64,000 bases of DNA, taken from Narthecium ossifragum. Lineage: Eukaryota; Streptophyta; Magnoliopsida; Dioscoreales; Nartheciaceae. A model generated the notes under the pieces. That model was given only the letters and a program-made list of their open reading frames with translations. It was not told where the DNA came from and made no database searches. The translations under genes were made by a program, and so were the position numbers. Location of the stretch: the NCBI GenBank assembly GCA_963920575.1, contig OY986964.1:19325395-19389394 (forward strand), given 5' to 3'. Positions 55,950 through 64,000 of the stretch are shown in pieces (the first letter of the stretch is position 1; every line of letters starts with the position of its first letter).

Positions 55950-58158
55950 AGAGCGGCGACTCGACTGGAGGGAGAAGAGAGCGGCGGCCGACCGAGGAGC
56001 GAGAGGCGGCGTCCATGGCGACGGCGGAGGCCTAGGTGAGCTCTGCGACCACGACTGGAGGCGACCCACGACCCGAGGAGAGAGGGGGCGGCGACGTACG
56101 GCTGACGGCGAGCTCGGGGACAGCAACCGCGGCCGGAGAAGAAGGGGCAGGACGTGACCTCGACGCCCAGAGGTAGGGATTCCAACCCTAATCCTCAATT
56201 AGGCCTTTAGGATGTGGATTGTTGCATGCTAGTATAGGATAGCGATGCTCTGCTATTCTTGTGTTTTCTCTGTTGCGTCCGTGACTTCTCTGTGGATATC
56301 GTTCCCTTCTTATAGCATGTCGTCGCTTAGATCTAGTTGTTAGTAGTGATTTCTTTGATGAGGTTTGCTTCCCTTCTCGCTGGTTTGTCGAGTTTTGATG
56401 CGATTTTCCCTCCTTGAGCATCCTTTTCTTTCCCCTGTTCTTGGTTGGCCGTATACTCGAGTTTCCTGAATCCCATTGGGTCTTCTGGTGTTTGTTGTTG
56501 GATTCCTCTCCCTGTTTCCGGTTTGGTTGAATACGATGGAGTTGGCCTGAGACTTAGGCTTCGGCTCTGTTTTCCGGAATTCATTGGTGTTCTTCCTCTC
56601 CCATGTGTTTTGTTGTCCGGTTTGTCCCTAGCTGCCACGAACTGCTTGAGGGGGATGTAGGATCGATTGGCGGGACTCTCAGTTCCCTTCCAGTTGATGC
56701 TTCACCCTAGAGATGAGAGCTATGTTGCATACTTGTGGGTCTTCGCTGAAGGTTGGCTTCGTTGGTGGTTGAGATTTTTCCCCTTCCCTTTCCTCTTCTT
56801 CCCATTGAGTGATCTTAGGTCATTATGGAAGTGCTCTATGGTTGTTGCCAAATGTCAGGCTGCTGATTGATCGTTGCTCCAATTCTCTATGAGTTTGGTA
56901 TATAAGTATTGCAAGCATGTCAATTGTATAATAGAGTAGCATGTTCCTTCCTCTATACAAATCCTGTGACTTAGTGTTAATGCCAACGTGCTTATGATCA
57001 CTTGCTAATTATCCATTTGCGCCCTCTTGTACCTTATTCATGCCTAGGGCCGGAGGTGTGCCCGTTTCTATTTCCTTTGTGGGATTAACCAAGGGAGTGA
57101 TGCCCTTGGGAATGTTAGATCTAATTGGGCTGAAGGTGTGTCCTTTTATATATGTTGAATGATTATGCATGATTGGGACATGTGAATGTTGTGCTTAGCT
57201 TTGTTTACTCTTGAATGCTAAACTTACCCTATAGCTATATTGTACCTTGTTGGACATGTGATTGATGAATTGACATGTGGAGACACACATGACTAGTTGT
57301 TTGATTAGGCTCATGCACGTTGTATGCATTAGAATCATAAAGGCTAGGTGAGGGCAATGGGGTTCGATCGCCGATCCGAGGGCTCGGGTAGCTCGGATCT
57401 AGCTCTAGGACTGAGGTATGGGTAGGAGGACTAGGGTGAGATTGTGTGGTTATGATCTTGTGTTGATCGAGGTTACAACCTAGATATACTCATTTCAATG
57501 ATGATATTGAGGTGTAGAGGTCGTGTCGTGGTTTCAGAACGGTGTGCTCTGTAGGGCTTACGTACCATATTGTGTCCTACCTCTACTGTTATGTTTCCCC
57601 GTGCATGGTGGATGAGGACGTGGTAGGCGGCGAGGTAGCGTCGATACATTCGCACTGTATCCTAGCCCGTTGTGCTCACCGTCTTGCTTCACCGATGGGG
57701 TGGTGACCCTTGGGAATAGGGGCGGCGGTTGGTACAGGAGTTACCAACCCTGTGTCCGTACCTTGGAGTAGGCCGTGGACGTAGAGAGAGTCCTCTTGAC
57801 CCGTGATGAGACCCGATACTTTTGCAGTTCCCTTTCCTTGAGTGAACCCTACTGGGCTTTATGCTCACCCTACCCGGGTTGCGTTTTGCAGGTGCAGGCG
57901 TCGCTCCTTCCACTTCAGTAGTCCCAGGCGGATCAGTTCTTGGAGGCGCTTCTACTTCAGGTGGACTTTGAGGTTGTTGGCTGATTGAGGGCTTCCATTC
58001 AGTATTTTATTTTTATTTGATGAAGTTAAATATTGGAGACTATTGTTTCGTATTTGAGAACAATTGTATAACTTTAAAATTTGATATTACTAAGGAATAA
58101 TGTTTGTTTAAATGTTTAAATTGGGTTGTAAGAATGATAGTAGTTGTGAATCTATAAT
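55548..58158 (+). mobile_element. G: divergent Tekay-type LTR, plus strand, truncated or split
   Basis: Starts TGTGAGGACCCGTTCC in copia gag (expected TSD CATCT at 55543-55547). Related to the Tekay LTRs in reverse orientation: the CACACA near 55690-55730, CAAATTGCGCC near 55675-55686, and the block CTCACCCTACCCGGG-TGCGTTTTGCAGGTGCAG near 57866-57898 all have counterparts. The expected end (GGGGCGCGACA) is not reached before 58158, so the rest lies beyond the window or is lost. No coding region is credible in 56000-58150; the open frames are short. Confidence 0.7.
55907..55947. repeat. (GA)n microsatellite
   Basis: About 20 GA units in LTR G. Confidence 0.95.
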
Positions 58159-58737
58159 TGTCGCGCCCTGACCCGCGTAGGCCCAACCGGGCCGGGCAAC
58201 GCGAACCGAAACCTAACCTACAGCAGAAATTTTGGCGAGGTTTCCCTCTAATCGTAGTGGTCTTCCTAGCAAATCATCCTGTATTATACAAACAATCACA
58301 AACCTCAAAACACTGAACTGGATATAATACAAATCTCAAAACAAAGAAATTATACATTTAACACTCCCGTAGGAGACTATCTATAATAAAAGGGTAAAAC
58401 TGAGATCCCCGCTCCTCAAGCACCGGCCCGGTAGGGGCGACCGAAGAAGAGCTAGCGCCAGCACCTGCAAAACGCAGCCCGGGTAGGAGTGAGCACTAAG
58501 CTCAGCAGGGACACTATACTACGACACTCACAAGGGAGGAAACACAACAGTGCCACCCCCAAGTTTATCCTAGGTGTATACAAGGGTCCCATAACCCTAC
58601 CGAAAGTCCGTGAAAGCAGATCCAAAACACTGCAAACTCACAACAGGACACTGAACACTGTTTGGCGGGCCAGGACACCGCTGGGTATGCACTCCTCGAC
58701 GAAAGAGTTAAGAACACCAAACTCCGGCTACACCTCA
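58159..58737 (-). mobile_element. Tekay LTR fragment interrupted by Tekay2
   Basis: TGTCGCGCCCTG... closely matches the first 580 bp of the next LTR (58738-61031) and stops at CTACACCTCA, exactly where Tekay2 starts. The rest presumably follows Tekay2 to the right of the window; CCTCA (58733-58737) would then be the TSD. It sits at the broken right side of G. Confidence 0.75.
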
Positions 58738-61031
58738 TGTCGCGCCCCGACCCGCGTAGGCCCAACCGAGCCGGGCGACGCGAACCGGAACCTAACCTAC
58801 TGCGAAAAATTTGGCGAGGTTTCCCTCTAATCGTAGTGGTCTCCCTAGCAATTCATAATCATCCTGTATTATACAAACAATCACAAACCTCAAAACACTG
58901 AACTGAATATAATACAAATCCTCAAAACAGGGAAATTATACATTTAACACTCCCGTAGGAGACTATCTATAACAAAAGGGTAAAACTGATATCGCCGCTA
59001 CTCAAGCACCGCCAAACGCCGCCACGTCACCAAACACCGGCCCGATAGGGGCGACCGAAGAAGAGCTAGCGCCAGCACCTGCAAAACGCAGCCCGGGTAG
59101 GAGTGAGCACTAAGCTCAGCAGGGACACTACACTACGACACTCACAAGGGAGGGAACACAATAGTGTCGCCCCCAAGTCTATCCTAGGTGTATACAAGGG
59201 TCCCATAACCCTACCAGAAGTCCGTGAACGCAAGCCCAAAACACTGCAGACTCACAATAGGACACTGAACACTGTTTGGCGGGCCAGGACACCGCTGGGT
59301 AGGCACTCATCAACCTAAGAGTCAAGAACAGCGAACTCCGGCTACACCTCAGATACAACTTGGAGTCGACACGACCTCTAAACATCAAACCACATGTATT
59401 CAGGTCATCTATCCCTATCATCGAAAATGACTGAATACTACAAATCGAGTCCTGGACGAAGCTACCCGCAACGGTCCTAGAGCTAGATCCGGACTACCCG
59501 AATGCCCCTGATCGGCGATCAACCCATCGCCAGCGCCCTACACAGATGCAACTAATGCACAAAGTAATGCATGCTTATGAGCACACGCAAGAATATACAG
59601 ATAAACATGCAACAAAATGTGATGTATATCATACAAGGTCAGGGCACGGCACCCTGCCGGCCCGGGGTGGTAAACATGTAAGTAAGGTCTAGGAGCTGCT
59701 ACAGTGGTACCACCACCAACTGTGAGCAGTCCACCACAACACCTGCACCGGGAAGCAGCCCCGCAAACAACAGCTCATAGATATCACAGATAAAGCCCTC
59801 GGCGCACGCCGGCATGCAAGGCTAGGGAAAGCTATAGGGCTACCCGCCCGTTTATTCTAAACATTCCGGGAGTAATCACTTCCCCGGTTCACCACTGCCC
59901 CTAATATGGGGCTAACATGCTTAAACATATGTAACATGTATAAGACAGTAAAGAAAACGGTACATGCAAAGCCCCGCGAGCAAAACCAGGAAGAAATCTC
60001 TCTCTCTTCCGTAGACGGATCGATCCTTCTCCCTAAGGGCCGATCGATCCTACTAACGGCAGAGAACAATCTCTCCATATCGTGCCGAGTAAGATCGATC
60101 CGTCCCTCCAAGGGTCGATTGATCCTACTCATGATAGGGAACATCCTCACTGCCGTGCCGAGGAGGATCGATCCTTCCCCCGAAGGGACGATCGATCCTA
60201 CTCGCGACGGGGAAGATCCCATACTACCCAAGGCACAAGGATCGATCCTTCTCACCCGAGAATGATCGATCCTGCTCGAGTTCAGCATGACCAACAAGGA
60301 AGGATCGATCGCGATGGGTTCTCCGGCAACCCTCCGGCGAGAAATACCGTCGAAAAACTTTACCAAATCCCACCAAAACATGGGATCTACTGGTACGAAG
60401 GACCACAAGTCCAAAACCGGCGAAAATACTACAATCTAACAAGTGTATATCAAGATCTAAGCAAAAGATCACAGACAACCGGAAAAACTTCCAAAAATCC
60501 GGAAGAAATGTAGGTAGGATCCCTATCTATGCAATAGCAGCTTCAATCCCAGCTACTAGGCCTTGGATCGTCCACAACCTCTTCGAAATCTAGAAACTCT
60601 CAGCTCAAGAACTGGGATTTCAAAAGAGATTCAATGAAGAAGGTTACGTCCGTTATATAGACAAACGAACCGACTTAAGCGTGATCGATCCGTCCAAGGG
60701 GAACGATCGATCCGTCCAAGAGAGCGATCGATCCGTCCCAAGAGGAACGATCGATCCTTCTCAACGATCCGACTTCCTGGCATTGACCGATCGATCCTTC
60801 TAGCAAGGAAGGATCGATCCGTCTTTCACAGGAAGTTGGACTTGGGCTAAAACTTAAGCCCAAGCCCGGATCTTTCGATCCCGGGTTCCAGTAACCATTC
60901 TAGCCAAACATTACCACAAACATGGTCAGTGTGAGCCCACGCGGGTGTGAAATTAGCCGACAAGGCGCAATTTACTAAATTGCCCTTGCAGTCCACGACG
61001 AGCCACAGGAGTAGAGGGACGGGTCCTCACA
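58738..61031 (-). repeat. Tekay2 3' LTR (complete, 2.29 kb)
   Basis: TGTCGCGCCCCG...GGTCCTCACA in plus reading. Two palindrome arrays with GATCGATC lie at 59995-60310 and 60680-60835. It is the only complete uninterrupted Tekay LTR here. Confidence 0.9.
59995..60310. repeat. Array of hairpin modules with GATCGATC
   Basis: Four to five modules of about 75-85 bp. Each has two GATCGATCC-type palindromes facing each other across a short C/T-rich then A/G-rich spacer (for example 60011-60050), followed by a linker containing GCCGTGCCGAG or similar. Equivalent arrays occur at 311-512, 26575-26815 and, shortened, 29030-29215. Confidence 0.75.
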
Positions 61032-61181
61032 TCCTAATACCATTAAGCGAAATCTCGTCCCGAGATTCGATAAAGGTAGGGCTCGGAAACAAAAGAAACA
61101 GCTACACTAGAAGACAGGATAAAAGTTACCTCGAGAAGGGAACAAGTGCGTATACTCTTGCCGCATGCGCGCCTCGCGCTC

Positions 61182-63930
61182 CTAGGTCATCTCCTCGACG
61201 CCTCTGTGCCTCCACAGTACCTTGACCAAGGGAATCGTCTTGCCCCGCAAGACCTGATCCCTCCGGTCAAGTACTCGAACAGGCTGCTCAACGAACGTCG
61301 CGTCTGACTCAAGCTCGATGACATGCGATGGGTCGGGGTGGTACTTCCTCAGCATCGACACGTGAAAAGTCGGGTGCACAGCAGACATGTGCTGAGGAAG
61401 GTCCAAGCGGTAGGCTACCTCGCTGACCCTCTCTAGGATCTAAAATGGTCCGATGAACCTCGGAGCCAACTTGCCCCCGCTGCCAAACCTGACAGACCCT
61501 ATGTACGGTGCTACCTGCAGGAACACACTGTCGCCAACTGCGAACTCAAGCGGTCATCGCCTCTGATCTGCATAGCTCTTCTACCGGCTCTGAGCCGTCA
61601 GAAGCCTGTGCCTGATCTGCACTAACCTCTCTGACGACCTCCTCACGATGTCTGGACCGGTGAGTGAAGCCTCTCCAACCTCTGTCCAGCAAACAGGGAA
61701 TGACACGGCCTACCGTACAAAGCCTCGAAATGTGCTACTCCAAGACTGGACTGGTAGCTGTTGTTGTTGGCGAACTCCACCAAGGGAACGTGCTCCTCCC
61801 AGCTGCCTCCGACGTCGAGGACACATGCTCTCAGCATGTCCTCAAAGATCTGGATTGTCCGCTCTGACTGCCTGTCTGTCTGCGGATGAAACGCCGTACT
61901 GAACGTCAGAAGTGTGCCAACTGCCTCCTGAAAGCCCCGCCAGAACCTGCTGGTGAACCTGGGGTCACGGTCTGACACGATAGAAACTAAAACCCCGTGT
62001 AGTCTGACTACCTCTCTGACGTACAAACTGCCCAACTTGTCCGTCGAGTCTGTCGTCCGCATAGGCAGGAAGTGCGCCGATTTGGTCAATCGATCAATGA
62101 TGACCCAAATCGCGTCATTCCCCCTAGGAGATCTTGGTAGCCCGGTCACGAAGTCCATCGTGATGTGCTCCCACTTCCACTCAGCTAGTGGAAGCGGCTG
62201 AAGTAACCCCGGAGTCCGCTGGTGCTCTGTGTTGACCTTCTGACAAGTAAGGCAGTGCGATACGAACTCCGTCATTGCCCTCTTCATCCCGCGCCACCAG
62301 AACTGTCGCCGAAGATCCTGGTATATCTTGGTGCCGCCGGGATGAACTGCAAAGCGAGAGTGGTGGAACTCTCGTGGGACATCGTCTCGAAAAACCGGAT
62401 CTGCTGGAACTGCTACTCTGCCTCGGAACCGTAGCCCTCCGTCTGGAGATACTGTCCAGTCTCCGTCTGCGCCCTGTGTGCCCGCTGCTGTGTGTAACTC
62501 CTCGAGCTCTGGGTCACTGTGCTGTGCCTCTAACACTCTGGCTAAGACTGCTGGCATACTCTGCACTGCGTAGAGGAAGCTGATGGACCCTCGATCCTCA
62601 AACTCGAGCCCCAACTGGCCCACCGTCTCTAGAGCAAGCCACTGCCACGCTACCAACCCTGCAACTGCTGCTCTGGTGTCTCTCACCTGTCTGCTCAGCG
62701 CGTCTGCGATGACGTTTGCCTTACCAGGATGGTAATGCAACTCGAAGTCATAGTCCTCCAGTAGCTCCATCCAGCGTCGCTGCCTCAGGTTGAGCTCACG
62801 TTGGGTGAAAACGTGCCTCAAGCTCTTATGGTCAGAGAAGACAGAAAACTTCTCGCCATAGAGGTAGTGCCGCTAGGTCTTCAGGGCGAAGACCACCGCC
62901 GCTAGCTCCAAGTCATGGGTAGGGTAGTTCCTCTCATGGTTCTTTAGCTGGCGAGAACCATAGGAAACCGCATGGCTCTCCTGCATGAGGACACACCCCA
63001 AACCCTCACCCCTGGCGTCGCAGTAGACACTGTAACCAACGCCTCTCTCGGGGACGATCAGCACCGGTGCACTGGTCAACCTAGTCCTCAGCTCGACGAA
63101 GGCTCGCTCACAAGCATCATCCCACACGAACGGGACGCCCTTCTGTGTCAGTCTGGTGAACCGTCCGGCAACTCTGGAGAAGTCCCGCACGAACCGCTTG
63201 TAGTACCCCGCCAAGCCCAGGAAACTGCAGACCTCAAACACTGTCCTCGGTCTCTACCACTATACTACTGCCTCGACCTTGGCGGGGTCGACTGAGATCC
63301 ATGCTGCCGACACCACGTGTCTAAGGAACCCCACCTGTGCAAGCCAGAACTCGCACTTGGTAGCCTTGGCATAAAGCCGATGCTCCCGAAGTAGCTGCAA
63401 CACTGTCGCCAAGTGTCACTCGTGCCCCGCCTCTGACCGGGAGTAGATCAGAATGTCGTCGACGAACACCACCACGAAATCGTCTAGGAAAGGCCGGAAG
63501 ATCCTCTGTATGAGATCCATGAACGCTACTGGTGTGTTCGTCAGCCCAAACGACATCACCATGAACTCGTACAGACCGTACTGAGTCCGGAATGCCGTCT
63601 TCGGGATGTCGCAACCCCGAACCCTCAACTGGTGGTAGCCGGTGTGGAGATCGATCTTCGAAAACACTGAAGATCCTCGCAACTGGTCAAACAAGTCGTC
63701 GATCCTCGGCATCGGGTACCTGTTCTTCACTGTCACCCTATTGAGACGCCTGTAGTCTATGCCAATTCGAAGGGTACCATCCTTCTTCTTTGCGAACAAC
63801 ACTGGCGCCCCCCAGGGAGACATGCTGGGATGGATGAAGCCTCTACTGGTAAGCTTGTCTAGCTGGGTCCTCAACTCACTCTGCTCTGCTGGTACTGCTG
63901 GTACTGCGCTAGCGGTTGGTACATCTACAC
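61182..63930 (-). pseudogene. Tekay2 pol: RT, RNase H, integrase, chromodomain (decayed)
   Basis: RT (63416-63874) has [13 protein letters not shown] and the catalytic FVDDILIYS. It stops at TGA 63416-63418 (Trp expected) and continues in the same frame through two TAG codons (63260-63262, 63254-63256; Gln expected) into [13 protein letters not shown] and RNase H (62873-63241), then a TAG at 62873-62875 (Trp expected). RNase H end and integrase (61643-62821) carry HYHPGKANVIADALSR, the HHCC region, and the DDE residues in MDFVTGLP, SDRDPRFTS and DRQSER (Gly to Arg beside the Glu). A frame change near 61690 precedes the chromodomain (61182-61406; IPLVKVLWRHRGVEEMT). Dead element. Confidence 0.88.
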
Positions 63931-64000
63931 GGTGTCCGGCTGCTCACTCTCCGGAAGAGCAAACACACGCCCCCGCTGGGCGCCTCCACCTCTGGAGCGG

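Larger units (their letters stand above)
47807..64000 (+). mobile_element. SIRE-like Ty1/copia element, 5' part (continues beyond the window)
   Basis: 5' LTR 47807-48865, PBS 48868-48879, gag 48929-55567 broken by three insertions (E5, an A solo LTR, then G and everything to its right). Pol and the 3' LTR are not in the window. SIRE-like because of the long LTR, the AATTGGTATCAGAGC leader and the gag type. The right limit is the window edge, not a real end. Confidence 0.8.
58738..64000 (-). mobile_element. Tekay2: Del/Tekay-type chromovirus, 3' part
   Basis: Minus-strand element with a complete 3' LTR (58738-61031) and pol from the chromodomain to the RT start; it continues past the right edge. 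It gives the best reference in the window for the Tekay1 LTR and pol. The protease region appears deleted near 63930. Confidence 0.88.

Noticed and set aside
56445..56870. Small ORFs in LTR G as genes
   Set aside because: Under 75 codons, no homology recognised, inside an LTR.
59995..60310. CRISPR-like array
   Set aside because: The units are palindromic modules of an LTR with unequal spacing in a plant retrotransposon; there are no cas genes and no unique spacers.

Overview
The window is plant nuclear DNA made entirely, or almost entirely, of LTR retrotransposons nested inside one another. It contains Ty3/gypsy chromoviruses with chromodomains, a CRM-like gag, a SIRE-like copia gag, primer-binding sites complementary to initiator tRNA-Met, and TG...CA LTRs flanked by 5-bp target-site duplications (TSDs). 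I found no convincing host gene, tRNA, rRNA or CRISPR. It looks like angiosperm pericentromeric or other repeat-rich heterochromatin; the species cannot be told from the sequence. I use these working names. Tekay1 and Tekay2 are Del/Tekay-type chromoviruses with LTRs of about 2.3 kb. D is a chromovirus with LTRs of about 0.86 kb. E is a non-autonomous relative of D (LTR 0.82-0.88 kb, five full copies). A is a second non-autonomous relative (LTR about 1.33 kb, one full copy and five solo LTRs). F is an unclassified insertion with TIR-like ends. G is a divergent Tekay-type LTR.

Left part (1-46889). The outermost host is a minus-strand CRM-like element: 5' LTR 40366-46889, gag and protease 38412-39924, RT start 38002-38186. 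It is split at 38001/38002 by minus-strand Tekay1, which runs off the left edge. Tekay1 has its 3' LTR at 1-2554, pol at 2656-4892 and 19011-19826, gag at 27483-28368 and its 5' LTR at 28540-38001. Its insertions are: an A solo LTR (513-1845, TSD CGATC); D (4893-19010, TSD GTCCT), which carries F (about 5375-13224) with E1 inside it (5495-9671, TSD ATAAT) and an A solo LTR in gag (14039-15398, TSD GGTCC); a solo Tekay LTR (19827-27482, TSD GAGCA/GAACA), which carries E2 (20954-26351, TSD CAGAT) with an A solo LTR inside it (21011-22414); E3 (29377-33414, TSD CAACT); and E4 (33770-37870, + strand, TSD TAATC). The CRM-like LTR also received a full A element (40601-46425, TSD AATTC), itself hit by an A solo LTR (43452-44782, TSD CCATG).

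Right part (46890-64000). A 0.9-kb unassigned GC-rich stretch is followed by a plus-strand SIRE-like copia element (LTR 47807-48865, gag 48929-55567). It is interrupted by E5 (49371-53456, TSD TATTT), an A solo LTR (54036-55307, TSD ACAAA) and G (55548-58158). G abuts a Tekay LTR fragment (58159-58737), which abuts Tekay2 (3' LTR 58738-61031, decayed pol to the right edge).

How the parts relate. D, E and A share the PBS leader, a purine-rich PPT, a TATAAAA promoter in the sequence TCTATAAAAGGACCT, and a reading frame that runs through the PPT into the 3' LTR. D carries gag, integrase and chromodomain but has lost protease, RT and RNase H. E and A carry no enzymes. In E the whole internal region is one proline-rich reading frame of about 829 codons, intact in E1 and broken by only a 2-bp deletion in E3. 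This enzyme-less but coding element family, apparently moved by a D-type partner, is the most unusual content of the window.
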